Positions 44,836 through 56,830 of a DNA stretch of 64,000 nt are shown in pieces. The notes under the pieces are model-generated. The model was not told the DNA's origin, did no database searches, and worked only from the letters and a program-made list of their open reading frames with translations. The stretch lies in assembly GCA_038373865.1 (NCBI GenBank), contig JAXGGA010003927.1, positions 1 to 64,000 of the forward strand, in the 5' to 3' direction. How positions within the stretch are numbered: position 1 is the first letter of the stretch; each line of letters starts with the position of its first letter. This stretch comes from Uloborus plumipes. Taxonomy: Eukaryota > Arthropoda > Arachnida > Araneae > Uloboridae. A program made the position numbers and the translations under genes.

Positions 44836-45219
44836 TAAAACTTGCTACGCTGGCACATACTGGTGGTGCCATGTTTGGATTTATTTTGTAAACTTCAGAA
44901 CAAAGATTGGCAGAGTCAGTTTTTTCAGCAGGATTCCCATTGGAATATACAATGTTTTGGCATAAGAAAATAAAAATTGACCATCCTGGCACTTACAGTG
45001 TTTTCTACTTAAATGTTCTCAATTAGAAAATGTTTCTTTCGTGAGTATTCACCCTTGAATATATTATACTGCTGTTTTTACTTTTTTCAAAAGTAGAAAC
45101 TCAAATATTTAGAAAATCATCACAGATAATAACACATTCAAGTTTGATTTCACGTTGTCCTTCACGCCGATTTAACTAACCACGCATTGTCACAAAATAA
45201 ACCTTCTTGGATTTTGCAT

Positions 45220-45259
45220 GTTGCACTTTAACCCGCGCGACGCTGGGCATATCTACTAG
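45220..45259 (+). mobile_element. Helitron 3' terminus, isolated
   Basis: AACCCGCGCGACGCTGGGCA followed by TATCTACTAG and then T has the shape of a Helitron 3' end (GC-rich hairpin, CTAG, T). The matching 5' end was not found. Confidence 0.5.
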
Positions 45260-45361
45260 TTATCTGATAAATTAAGAAAGTCTTAAGATTTCCGCTATTA
45301 ATTACTCTATTTATAAGCAACCACGCAAGTTATATAAATTTATATTCACCTCTGACGCAAT

Positions 45362-46060
45362 GAGGAATAGAGTGTCTGTAGCACCATAGCTCCTAATCAG
45401 ATAAACCGTTTTTGACAATCATAATCATTTTTCTGATTGAAAACAGACTGGATCGAAAGTGTACTTAGTTGGGTCTCATCATTGTAGGACTTTAATTTCT
45501 GAAGTTATTAACTGAAAACCATGAAAACTGGCATCTTTCCAAATTTTGATTCAGAAAACGTAGTACCAATCAAAAGAACAAAATGTTCTGTGTGAGATGG
45601 AATTCGTTTGGAACTTCCAAATTTTATAGAACTCGAATTATAACTTTTTATTAGTTTTCTTCATGTTAGTTTATAAAAAAAGGCTTTTCAGAGAATTTTA
45701 ATTTTCTCTCTTGATTCTGTTTTCGCTACTAGCCAATTTTAGTTAGTTATGATTACACTTCCTTTCCCTTGTTTTTCATATCACCAAGAAATGAATTAAA
45801 CGTATTTTTAATTTTTATATACGTTCTGACTCGCAAGAGCCACCTTAAAATGAGGTCGTCACTGAAGGGTGGGGTTTTGTTTAATTTTAATACTAGTTCT
45901 TGTTTTATACCAGTATTGTAGCAAAAATAACATTAAATTGAGATTTGAAATGATTAATTGAATAATTATTGTATTAAAATATTTTTCTTGGTGTGTTTCT
46001 ATTGTCATCGGTGACGTGTAGGTCCATGTTACGCTTTCTTTTTTCCTATTCATTTATTGT
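45362..46060 (+). repeat. Dispersed repeat R2, copy A
   Basis: Matches 56110-56830 in order: a CTGTAGCACCATAGC-like head, TCGAAAGTGTACTTAG, TTTGGAACTTCC, AAATGAGGTCGTC and a TTTTTAATACTAG-like tail. The head resembles non-autonomous Helitron 5' parts. Class uncertain. Confidence 0.6.
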
Positions 46061-46466
46061 TAGAAGGGTACTGATGTAAAATAAATTAAATAATGCATGA
46101 AATACACTGACAGCCGGGTTATGTCATCCATAGACTGTAACTTTGTCATTACTTACTCATCAGTCCATCAGACTAGATTAGACAATAACCGAGATGGAGG
46201 CCGATGTCGTCTTATTTGCAAAATTTAATTTAGTTACTAGTTTGATGGCACTCTCAGCTTCAATAAGATGACAGCTGCCTTCAGCTCGATTATTGTCTTT
46301 TCCAGGTCGATCATTTCATAATAAGCATGAACCTGCTATCTCTGGTTGACATAACCAAGCTGCCAGTATATTGCGTGTAGTTCTGTCTTAGCTCTGGCTG
46401 ACGGGTAATAACTTACATACAGCGCAAAATAAATGTTAATAAAAGAAAATAAATCTCTACTACTAA

Positions 46467-46687
46467 GAAAGAAAACATTCTTCTTTTAAACTTTGGTAAG
46501 ATTTCTGTTGGTTTCTGTAAGCAACAAAATTGTTCTTATTTTCTCTTTTGTCTTATTTTTATATCATACTTTTAAGGAATTACAATTAAATTATAACTAA
46601 AACTGAGTATTCTTTCTGCGATATCTATTTATTACCAAATGACCTTTTAATTTTATACCACGGGCAAAGCCGTGCGGGTACCGCTAG
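46467..46687 (+). mobile_element. Helitron 3' fragment beside a splice donor
   Basis: The last ~220 bp of the 30773/51796 family, ending ACGGGCAAAGCCGTGCGGG then TACCGCTAG before T. The 5' part is missing. Its end lies 26 bp from the 5' splice site at 46719. Confidence 0.85.
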
Positions 46688-46719
46688 TAAATAAATAAAA
46701 TAAATAAATTTATACATAC

Positions 46720-47070
46720 TTGAGGAGCTACCTCTTGGTTTGCATTTGGCCTGGTTCTGGTAGATTCGAAGCGATAACCCCTCCCCAACCCTCTTGCCCT
46801 CAAAGCTTCGTTGCTGGACACTCCCTCAGTTGTGGCTTCGACGGTTGCGCTTTCGGTGGCTACGGTGGTGGTCGGCTGCGCATTCTCTGCTGTTGCTAAT
46901 GTGGTGGCTTCTGTCGTGAATGATGGTGAGGTGGATGTCGCTAGTGCTGTCGTCGTGGCCACTGTGGTGCCTGGTGGGATGGTTGTGGTGGTTGTGGCTG
47001 TAGTCGTGGTAGTTTGCTGCGACGAATACTTGAGGAAGAATAGTAGCAGGAGCCAGGGTAGCTGTTTCCA
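46720..47070 (-). CDS. Secreted Trp/Gly-rich protein gene, leader and Thr-rich exon
   Basis: The exon is 351 nt, in phase 0 at both ends. The donor is CAA|GTATGT (46719 downward). Upstream is a strong acceptor TTTTTCTTGCAG (47082-47071). It opens WKQLPWLLLLFFLKYSSQQ, a hydrophobic core as in a signal peptide, then about 60 residues rich in Thr with Ala, Val and Glu (TTTTTATTTTTIPPGTT), which would be heavily O-glycosylated. A basic part RGLGRGYRFESTRTRP follows. The start codon is either in an upstream exon or is ATG 47097, which is in frame and would add MIFSSFFLQ. The acceptor makes the first more likely. Directly upstream is repeat R1 (47116 on), so a promoter there would be in repeat DNA. 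Confidence 0.65.
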
Positions 47071-47115
47071 CTGCAAGAAAAAGCTCGAAAAAATCATGCA
47101 CGAACTATACTCGGT

Positions 47116-47518
47116 TATTTTAAAAAAGGCATATCGATTTTAGAAATTTTGCATCGTCTCCATGGAAACCACACGAAAGACAACAGTTTCACTCTTTTTT
47201 TACACTGCTGTTGGGGCATTTCATTTATTTATGCTCATCGAATTAGGCTTACGCTTTTATTTATATCCGCGTGCTAAATACGAGTAGTTTGTTTTAGCAA
47301 GACCTGCGATCATGAGTATCCGTTATATAAATACTTCAAAAAGTATTCTATAACGCTGATTGAATAATAGTTTACGCACAAAACAATTTCAAGCGTTTGC
47401 ATTTCACCATTGTTGCTAAAGCTAAGTGGGAGAAAAGTCCATAGCGCCGTAACTATGACAACCATCAGGGGAAATTTTACTACCGGCCGCCTCCTCTGGT
47501 TACACAGGGTATAATTAT
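47116..47518 (+). repeat. Dispersed repeat R1, copy B
   Basis: Shares its whole length with 21271-21705, from ATATCGATTTTAGAAATTTT to CACAGGGTATAA. Confidence 0.8.
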
Positions 47519-47522
47519 CGTT

Positions 47523-48118
47523 TTGCTGGTGTACTTATATGGTCGAGAGCAAATTCATGCATTTGACCCAAAGACCAGTTTTTTTTAAATATGACCCCGT
47601 TTACTCTGCAGATGTACATTAGAGTCAAAATTTTACTTCGTACACATTTCTCAACCCAAGGAATTGGGTACAAGAAGGAGGGTACACTTTAGCGAAAATA
47701 TTCCAGTAGATACAAGTCAATTGAATTGGAAACGCATGCCCATGACAGGCAGCATACTATTGCAGAAGGTAATAGTACAATAAGAGATCATGTATGTCAA
47801 GAGAATGCATGATGCAAATTTATAAAAATCATTAAAAAAAACTGAGAGAAGCATCAAAGAACTGAGAATGGAGGGAGGGGATGTTTTTTGTATGAAGACT
47901 ATATTACTTTCTGTAATTAATAGGATACATTATTTTACTGGTGTATTTTGTGGTCGAGGACAAGTACATGCGCTTGAACCATTGGCATATTTTTTTTTAA
48001 TTTATGCCCCCGTTTTCTCTGTGGATTTACATAACAATGTAAAATTTACTTCAACCTTTTCCCAACCAATAGAATTTTGCACTAGAAGCAAGGTATGCAC
48101 TAGTGAAAGTATTACTCT
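47523..48118 (+). repeat. Direct duplication, ~190-bp units
   Basis: 47523-47705 and 47933-48118 are diverged copies: CTGGTGTA..TGGTCGAG, ATGCAT/ATGCGCTTGA, CCCGTTT(A/T)CTCTG and TTTTACTTC occur in the same order in both. Non-coding. Confidence 0.65.
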
Positions 48119-50854
48119 ATAGACTCTAGCGTAAAATTTTTATGATTTGCTCTAAAAATGGTAAAATGTCTGAACACTTGATTTATGTTTAACATTCCTG
48201 GAAAACTACTTAGAGTTGCAATAACTAACTGTTGCATAATAATACTCTTTACAATTTTTCTAAAACATAATGATTAGTAAAAAATTTGACACATTTATGT
48301 AAGGACTCATTTTCTGGTAACTCCTAGCAGGTGCCAAGAAATTATGTCTAAAACTTCACAGTAGCGTTCTATGACTCAAATGAGAAAAAACTTTGGCATC
48401 TTTCTGAAATTTCCCAAGCATTGAAATTCATATTTGTCATATTTCTACTGTAACGCACACCCACCCATTCTCACACACAAACAGTTTACCAAACAAAAAC
48501 ATTAACCGTTGCTTCAAAGAAAAAACTTTTTTTTTTTCAAATAAATAAAAGGATTGACTTTGTTCAAAATCTAAAAAGAAAATCCAAAAATGTCAGCCAT
48601 CACATCTCTTAGGAAGTGTACTTCTCTTACAGAAAATGACTCTTGAAATACATACAAGTTTCACGAATTTCATTCTCATCTTCAGTAAAAACAACTATAA
48701 ATTTAAGAAGTATAACTTATAATATGCTTTCATGAGTACATGTGACCAATTATTTTTTTTATTTAAAAAAATGTAAATGCTGTGATCGAATCAAAAATTT
48801 TTGTTATTCTATTATTCATTGATGAATTTATAATTAATTAATTGATTGATTAATTTTTTTAGAGATGCACTTGCTATAACTGAGATCAGAAATTAGCTCT
48901 GCTAGTATAGCGAGTTATTTCTGTTCATCATTACATATTACTTTGAGACTTATTTTAACCTTTCTTAATCAAGGAAACAACCATTAAATTTCCAACTTTA
49001 ATTAGATTTACAAAGACTGAGTAAATATGCATAGTAGAATAATAGTACCCAAGAAGATACAAATAACAGTAATCTTCTTCTTCTTTCAAATCCCCGGGAT
49101 CTAGCAGAGCTAGATCAAGCCCAAAAAATCTTTCACCTTCAAAAAGTCAATGATACTAGACCTGGTCTATCCCTTAAGTCTTCAGAGGATAGACCCATGC
49201 AGGAAAGAATGTGGTCTGGAGAAGCCTGCGCACAGTGATATAATTTTTACACAGGGTATAGTCTTTTACTCCACTGGAAAATCTGAGGACAGTAATAGTA
49301 GCATCTATCTTCTTTATCTTAGGGGCAATTTTTCTTTAGTTGAATCATATTCCTTTCACATGTTTTCAATTAATGTATAGAATATATGAAAGTAATACTG
49401 AACTGAGTGTCTTTGGTTTAAACGATAAACGCAGTTATCAAGCTCAAGGGGTATAGGTTCAAAAATGTTGACTTGATACAAAACATAGTTATGGAAGACA
49501 TCCATTCAAATGACAATGAAGACTTGTGTTCTGTTTTTTAAAGTGATTTTAATTGAAAAGATTGTTTTTTTTTCTTCTGTTTTTGGTTTAAATAAAGAAT
49601 AATAACAAACTAAAAGTTAGGAACGTTTTTTAAACGGAACGTTGTGAGCGATAAATCATTTTATATTTTCAAGGACAAAAATTTCCCCTATTTCAAGAAC
49701 CGCCTACTCTGAATATGTACACTAGAACACTGAATTGTCAGTATTCAGGTTAAATCCCAAATATAAAAACTGAAACTAGAAGGCACTTGATCCTAGTTTT
49801 CTTTTAAAATGTTCAGAGGTACAGTAACAGACCTTATGAAATTAATTTTAGGGAAGTTTTTCTACTTTCATTTATTTCTCAACATTCTACTTATTAATCC
49901 CTTTTTTCTTATTTTTATTTTTATCATTCTGCATTTTTTCAATTGTTGTTCTATCTCCCTTTACAAAACAAATGTTGAAAAATGCAAAATAAACTCTAAT
50001 TTTTTTTTGAATCTAAAGGCTACATAGTCTTCAGCTTGATTCGCACTAAAAAGTATGAAATAGAATAAGCATTTGAATATCATACTCAAAAACTTGAGTC
50101 GATCTTAATGTATTTATACCTAGGTTAATGTGAAAGCAGACAATAAAATTTGAATTAAAAATTTGAGAGAAGAAATAGGCGGTACACTGCTTAAAACGAA
50201 TAGCTTTTACTATACCACCTATATTTGTTCTCCTCTCAATTTTAAGTTAAAAAAAAATCTAAATATATTAAGATCAGCTGAAGTGTTAAAGTATTGTAAT
50301 AAAGAAATAAAATAATTAAATTAATTCATATTTTTTAGTACAAATCAAGCTGAAGAAATAGTCTTTAGATTTGGAAAACATTTTTTATACTTTTAACTTT
50401 ATCGTTTTGAAATTTATTTGAGGTGAGTGGTTTTCAAATTTGAAGCAGATATAATTATTATAATAACAACTAATAAAAAGGTATAGGCTTTTTGTTTCAA
50501 TACAAATGTACTACGTATAACAAAAAAATGGCTTATATTTACCCCGAATCTGCTGTAAATTCTGCCAAGTTTGCACGCTCGAATTTGAAAGGTTTTTTTT
50601 TTTTTGCATTATTTTTAGCAACAAACAAAAAGTGGAAGTAATTACTTACTGTTATTTTATATAGTTTTTGGCTGCACTTTAAAAGCGGAAGTAAAATGTG
50701 AGCATTACGACAGAGAAAAAAAATATTTAATAACTCTGCATTACAACAATCGCTAAAGAAAGTTAAGTCAAAGAAGTTATCGAGTATTATGAGCTTTATT
50801 CTTGCTTTTTGGAATTTATAATACATTTTTTCTTATCCAGAAAGAAGCTTTTAG
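48119..50854. other. Long non-coding stretch, little recognised
   Basis: AT-rich. It lies upstream of the leader exon and may be intron or 5' flank. A loose inverted pair sits at 50157-50246 (TTGAGAGAAGAAATAGGCGG type). No exon with start codon and donor could be defended. Confidence 0.45.
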
Positions 50855-51333
50855 CAACTATAATTATTACTTATGCTAGAGACAGCATTATTCAATCCCA
50901 ACCAACTGCTCTTAGTTTTTGTATACCGAGAAAAATGAAATCAAAAATTGAAAGGAGCTGGTTTGTATTCAATACTGTTGTCACGTTTTCACAGTTAAGT
51001 TACTCTGCTTTGATCCAGTATGACGTTGTCACTAAAAACCTGGGTCAAATGACGTTGTCACTAAAAACCTAAAGGAGCTGGTTGGTATTCAATACTGTTG
51101 TCACGTTTTCACAGTTAAGTTACTCTGCCTTGATCCAGTATGACGTTGTCACTAAAAATTATTACTTATGCTAGAGACAGCATTATTCAATCCCAATCAA
51201 CTGCTCTCAGTTTTGGTCTACCGAGAAAAGTGAAATCAAAAATTTAAAGGAGCTGGTTTGTATTCAATACTGTTGTCACGTTTTCACAGTTAAGTTACTC
51301 TGCTTTGATCCAGTATGACGTTGTCACTAAAAA
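50855..51333 (+). repeat. Local segmental duplication
   Basis: GGAGCTGGTTTGTATTC to GACGTTGTCACTAAAAA (about 85 bp) occurs three times, near 50954, 51074 and 51249. The preceding ATTACTTATGCTAGAGACAG part occurs at 50868 and 51159. Copies are nearly identical, so the expansion is recent. Confidence 0.9.
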
Positions 51334-51795
51334 CCACTCAGCAGTCTCGAATTCTCACTGTAAGATGTCTGTCAGTTTGAGCAATTTATGTCTTGTCAGA
51401 CTGAAGCATAAAGCGCATTCTGAAAGGGCTTAGAGCAACAAAAGTGACAAAATCCTTGAGTTTCAGTGAAAACTGCAAACTGTCAGGACAGCAGCTGAAG
51501 GCTCAAAGAAACTTAACACCTTGTTTCTGAAAGGCCTTTGATTCAAGAGGTGAAAGTCATGGACGTTTTCATTGTCATATTGGAGAAAACTGTGTCATTC
51601 ATTGAATATAAGTGAATCATGAGTTTACTTTCTCGAGGCATATTTTCTTGATTGTAAAAGCAAAAACTTCTGTACAGTAAGTAACTCAAGCGATCGATTA
51701 AGGATATAGCAAAATTGAACTTCAAATCATGCAAGATTTAATTTCTTCGATGGAAACTCGTCTTTATCTCTTCTCTATCTCTATTTTCTTCTTTA
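51334..51795. other. Spacer, nothing recognised
   Basis: No gene or repeat border seen. Confidence 0.45.
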
Positions 51796-52740
51796 TCTTT
51801 ACTAATAATAAAGCTGAAGGTGGGTCTGTCTGTGACCCGCGTAGCGCCAAAACCGCTAGATCTATTTCCTTAAAATTTGGCACAAAATTAGTTCGTTGTA
51901 TGGGTGTGTGCGTCTCGAAGCGTTTTTTCGAAAATTCCATTTCGTTCTTTTTCTATTCTAATTCTTAGCTCATTTTTCATAAAAATTCAATAAAATGCGG
52001 AAGAAATATTTTCAAGTCTTATGTCATTCGAAAGCTTATAATTTTCTGCTAAAAATGATATCAATCGGGAGAATCTACGAGCATTAGAACGGCTGTACTA
52101 ATTGTTTTTAGAATCACGGAAATTCAAGGCTTACCTTGAGCAAAGCAAGCCAAACGATTCTAAAATGGTTACACTCGAGAATAAAATTTGAAAATAAAGA
52201 TGAAATGAATTATTTTATCACAACGGAAATGAACTTTTCACGTTGTGACCATGGTTACGTTTTAATACCTTTTTTTCTTTCGTTCTTTTTTCCTTAATAA
52301 TATTCAAAATGAATTTGATTTTGTCGCAATCCAAACTCTTAGCCTTATTAAAATGAGTTATTTAACTGTTGGAAAAAATCGTCTGTTTTTATTTTCTCAG
52401 TTTTTAAGGAATTGAAACTCGGTAAATTATAAAAGTATCGTATAAATTGCGATATTGCAACGTTCTTTCTAAAGTGTGTCATTTCGGAAAATGTATTATT
52501 TTGTTTTTGAAGTTAGGAAAGAAAGCTTTCTTCTTCTTTTAAACTTTGATAAGATTTCTGCTGGTTTCTGTAAGCAACAAAATTGTTCTTATTTTCTCTT
52601 TTGGCTTATTTTTATATCATACTTTTAAGGAATTATAGTTGAATTATAACTAAAATAGAATATTCTTTCTGCTATATCAATTATTTAACAAATGAACTTT
52701 TAATTTTATACCACGGGCAAAGCCGTACGGGTACAGCTAG
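51796..52740 (+). mobile_element. Helitron, CTAATAATAAAGCTGAAGG family, copy 2
   Basis: Starts TCTTTACTAATAATAAAGC after A and ends GGGTACAGCTAG before T, with hairpin ACGGGCAAAGCCGT. It lacks the ACTTCC insert of copy 1, so it shows the empty site. Non-autonomous, 945 bp. Confidence 0.88.
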
Positions 52741-52741
52741 T

Positions 52742-53097
52742 CAACTAATAAAGAAGATTAGATGCAAATCCATAGCAATTTCCAAAACTATTTTATAAAA
52801 ATTTAATTTCGTTTTTTTTCTAAATTTTTGAGACCGTCTTAATTTTTTGTAACCATTTATTAGCTTGTAAAATGCAAAAGTTAACTTTTTTTGGGTATAA
52901 ATATTATTCTAAATGCAAAGCACATCTGACTGAAGCACTCTTGAGAAATATAATTAAATGTTTTTCAAAATCGGCGTGCATTTACTCGTTGTGTAAACTT
53001 TTGCGTCGCATCGTACTAGCGTCTTTAATAGATAGATTCAATCTCATGTTTTACTCTAATTGAATCCCCTCCCTCCCAAACTTCGCATCTCCTTCTA
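52742..53097. other. Spacer, nothing recognised
   Basis: No gene or repeat border seen. Confidence 0.4.
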
Positions 53098-53258
53098 GGG
53101 CAGGAATTCAAGTGAAACAAGAACGATCGCAACTCACCAACGCAATCGCAAATTCCCAAATTTGGATACGTTACAATCGCTACGAGATGCGATTCTAATG
53201 TAATTTGACTCCAATCGCCTCGAAGCGATTGCAATAGTGTTTCACTTGAATTCCCGCC
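53098..53258. mobile_element. PIF/Harbinger-type MITE, copy 3 (short)
   Basis: Ends GGGCAGGAATTCAAGTGAAAC and its inverse, body very close to copy 1 (38061). TAA follows the right end; the left flank is changed. Confidence 0.85.
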
Positions 53259-53316
53259 TAAATTGTTCTGTTCTTTCAGGAGATACAGGAGAGAAGTTTT
53301 CTGGCTCTGAATTTAG

Positions 53317-53602
53317 GGCCGTGGTGGCCCGATCGGTAAGGCATCGTACTCGTGTCCGGAGGGACCAGGGTTCGATCCCAGTCGATCAAAGATCCACCGT
53401 CTTAATTAATGGTGGCTGGGAGGCGTTAAAAATGTCGTGGTCACAAAGTCCTCCAAGTGAAACGATACCTCTGGGGGTGCTGGGCCTAGGGTTTGCTTGA
53501 CCCTAGGTTCTGGTTCAAAATTAAGAACAGAGCGCTCTTCAGGGCCCCATCCCGGTTAAACCACGAAGCTGTGGTAGGTACGGGGGACCCTGGAGTGTGA
53601 AA
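53317..53602 (+). mobile_element. tRNA-derived SINE, second family, copy 2
   Basis: Near-identical to 42004-42296 over the whole length, with A and B boxes kept. TGGCTCTGAATTTAG flanks it at 53302-53316 and 53603-53617, a duplication of 14-15 bp. Confidence 0.92.
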
Positions 53603-53854
53603 TGGCTCTGAATTTAGTGTTCATCCTTATATTCCTGTTTCATTTCTCCCTTGGTTTTTTTAGCTCCCGACTCAACAAAGAAGGGGTAATAAGTTTGACG
53701 TGTCTGTGCATCCGTGTTTCTGTCGATGTGTGTACTGTTAAACGTACAGGAACAACGGAGTGATTCGGTACAAAACTTCCTGATCATACAAAGAAATTCT
53801 TCATAAATATACCGTCGGGTATTTTTGGAAGTTATTTTCTTTTCCGAAAGGTAA

Positions 53855-54700
53855 TCTACTTATATTAAAAACTGAGTATCTATCTTTCTTTCTTTCCTTC
53901 TAACTATCCTATCTATGTCACGCTTCTTTCTCCTGAATGCCAATGAACTGAAAGTCGAACCAGGTACGATAGATTGGTAATTTTTCAGGCTTCATTACTT
54001 TTAATTTATATAATTATACGATTTTAATTAACGGAGATATCAATTAATAAGTAGTCAAATTTAAAGCGATTAGGCCTAAATGATTAAATATGAAATCCAT
54101 TGTTGCAAAACGTGGTTGCTATGAAACAGTAATAATAAGGATAACGAGAATTTTGAATGAATGCTTAACTAAATCAAACATGAAACTCATTAACGGGTCA
54201 AGTATGTAGTACTTTTTTCGCTAGCCACTTGTAGTTTTCTGAAATATAAATTAGTTAAACCTGAGTATCTATGAAGAAAATAAATACCTTTGTGCGATAG
54301 ATATGAAGTTTAAATCCAACGTTAGAGATGCACAAATATACAGGTATACTGCAGACACGTGTTTCGGGGCTACAAGGAGCCTCTTTTTCAATGCAAGAAG
54401 TGTGAAAAGCTCACACTTTTGTATTTGTGCATCTCTAACGTTGGATTTAAACTTCATGAGTATCTATGTCTGCTTCTTTCCTTTGAGCTAGCTGAACTTA
54501 CTGAAACTTTCCTCACCATCTTGAAGACGCGAAGTGCCGTGCAACATCTCAATAATTCGAATGATTTTTTGATGCAGGAAAAAAGAAAAGGCGCGAAGGC
54601 GCCTCTTAGCGAGCCGCCTTGGCGGGGAGTAGTTTGTTGAAATTTTCTTCACTACTTTCAAGGCACGAAGTGCCCGTGCTACGCCGGGCCACGTGCGTGG
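53855..54700 (+). mobile_element. Helitron, TCTACTTATATTAAAAAC family, copy 2
   Basis: The 5' half is almost the same as 36544 onward. The 3' part keeps one GCGAGCCGCCTTGGCGG unit and a degenerate hairpin (CCCGTGCTACGCCGGG), but no CTRR end. A 155-bp palindromic element sits inside. Confidence 0.8.
54303..54457. mobile_element. Palindromic element with 36-bp arms
   Basis: ATGAAGTTTAAATCCAACG begins the left arm. The inverse ends the right arm at 54457, with exact pairing over about 34 bp. The middle holds ACACGTGTTTCGGGGCTAC. Confidence 0.8.
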
Positions 54701-55015
54701 TATGTCTTGAAATCGAATGAACATTAAATTATACCAAATAATATAACATCAGAATGAGGTAAAAGTTATAGAGGGGGGACGTTATGCATCAATATGCCGC
54801 AGGAAGCGAATCTAGCTGCCCTGGCAGCTAGTATTATAATAAGTAGGAAAAAAATATTTTGTTCTTCTGGCAACACTATTGGCTTTTGTGCAAGGCTGCA
54901 AGCGAAATGCTGAAAAACATAAAGTTTTCATGGTCTGCAAAACTTTGTATGTCAGTACAAACCCCTTTATATTTCAAATGTAAGAATAGTATTTTTTAAT
55001 TATGCATATCTGTAC

Positions 55016-55155
55016 CTCAGAACCAGACTGACGTAAGTCCATTTTCGTCATTTTTCAGTAGAGGGGAAAAACGATGTATTCGACAATCGTTTTTCCCCTC
55101 TACCGAAAAATGACGAAAATGGACTTACGTTAGTCTGGTTCTGAGGTACAGATAT
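55016..55155. mobile_element. Foldback MITE, copy 2
   Basis: Same family as 33543-33684; arms of about 62 bp with one or two mismatches. The loop reads ACGATGTATTCGACAATCG, the inverse of copy 1. Confidence 0.88.
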
Positions 55156-55243
55156 ATCTGAGCAACAGAGTACCACATTGGAAGAGACAACATATTTTAA
55201 TTGTGGCATAAAAAGGAAAAATTCTTCATAATGTCATAGAATA

Positions 55244-55960
55244 AGGATTTGCGGGGTGAATTGGAACACTTTGTTCTGGTGTTCCAATTCAAACTTATTT
55301 AAAGGAAACTGTTTGAAAAACCAAGATTCTAATCCTAACTCTTCTAGTCAAGAAAAGAACAAGGATTTATTACTGTTTATCCCTTTTCATAAGCAACTAG
55401 ATCTTAGAATGAGAGAAAGTTGCAGATTCAAAAAGATTTTTGCTCCAGTTGACCTATTTTTACTTAAAATACATGGGGGAAAGTCGTACAGACTTTATGT
55501 AGCAAAAGACCAGCACACAGACAGTGATGAATAAGTGGGAAAATCATACAGGACAATCCCCGAAACCCAGAGATTTCAAGAAACTAAAGAAAAGGCAGCG
55601 TTTATCCCAGAAGATGTTATGAAAACACTTAAGATAAACCACAACTGCTTGTTTTAAGGACAAGTACATATTTGTGGACTATATGAGTGACTTTGTATTT
55701 CAACTCAAAAGCATTTCTTCAAATTAGTTTTAATTTTTCAAAAGTTCAAAATTATTTTGAATTTTTACAAATCAAATAAACGTTTACTGATATAGAAAAT
55801 AAACTTTTGTTTGACAGCAACTATTTGTTCTTATTCTCCCCCATCAATGTTACTCATATTTGTGAGACATATTACAGGTTAAATGGAAAAAAATAAAAAA
55901 ATTAACATGTGTTTCGATTGACCCCTATCAGCGGGGGGATTCGGAACACCCCTAAATTCC
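55244..55960 (+). pseudogene. Decayed pogo-like transposase C-terminal remnant
   Basis: The frame 55256-55534 includes FLLKIHGGKSYRLYVAK, a motif I associate with a small domain near the C-terminus of some pogo-related transposases. A shifted frame continues ETKEKAAFIPEDVMKTL. GCGGGGTGAATTGGAACAC lies before it (55249) and a similar GCGGGGGGATTCGGAACACC after it (55932), in the same orientation. Family match is from memory and weak. Confidence 0.45.
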
Positions 55961-56109
55961 CATATATATAAATAATAACTGTTCAAAATCTTTAGTCTTT
56001 GCTTGGAATATCAAAAGCAAAGCAAGACCAAGGTTTTTACCCAAAAAATCAAATTAAAAAAAATCTTTTAACTACTTTTGCAATCAAAGCTGATAATGTA
56101 CCGATTTAC

Positions 56110-56830
56110 CACATTTTACGGTATCTGTGTAACTGTCTGTGGAACTCTAGCGCCTAAACGAATGGACCTATTTGTATTAATTTTTAATTTTGAAATCAGA
56201 GTTAATCGAAAGTATTCTTAGCTAGGTAGCATCTTCGCATGACCTTAATTAATGAAGATATTAAAAACCATTAAACTGTTTTCACGATTTTTGTAGTTTA
56301 AAACATACTTAAAAAATTAAAACAATTCTACCAAAAGATAAAGAATAATTTTCTGCGTCTAAAAAAATGTGTTTGGAACTTTCATGTTATATAGAATTAT
56401 AACAATTGAATATACTTGAATGATAACAATTTTTATCAAATCGGACTTAATTCTTCATTTTTGCGATTCGGAAACGGATGTCATAGTTCGCCGGTAGGAA
56501 AAGAAAACTCAATGATGTAAAATTACTTGTTATTGATGAATTCTTGTAGTTGATTTTAATATAAGGATTTTAGAAAGATTCTCAGTTTTTCCTTTTTATT
56601 CTGCTTTTGCGACTGTTTAACAAATTTTGCTAGTAAGGATTATCTTTCATTTTCCATGCTCTCCCGAAAACAATTGAATATATTTAAATTATAAAGTGCT
56701 TTATGTCCAGTGAATTTCGTTTTAATATGAGGGCGGCAATCAAGGTCGGAGTTTTTTTTTAATTTTTCAATTTAATCATTGTTCTTGTCATTAGTGTTTT
56801 TGCAATCTTGATCACACATTTTTATCTTAA
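56110..56830 (+). repeat. Dispersed repeat R2, copy B
   Basis: Ordered similarity with 45362-46060, for example CTGTGGAACTCTAGCGCC, TCGAAAGTATTCTTAG, TTTGGAACTTTCATG and ATGAGGGCGGC. Diverged, non-coding. Confidence 0.6.

Noticed and set aside
46811..47143. Valine-rich frame on the plus strand
   Set aside because: It is the antisense of the Thr-rich leader exon; the minus strand has splice sites and a leader peptide.
54303..54457. Hammerhead-type ribozyme as in Penelope-like elements
   Set aside because: The long perfect arms and the lack of a CTGATGA/GAAA core do not fit a hammerhead.
54800..54840. Helitron end AGCTGCCCTGGCAGCTAGT
   Set aside because: It has a palindrome and CTAG/T, but no matching element body or second copy was found; too short to call.
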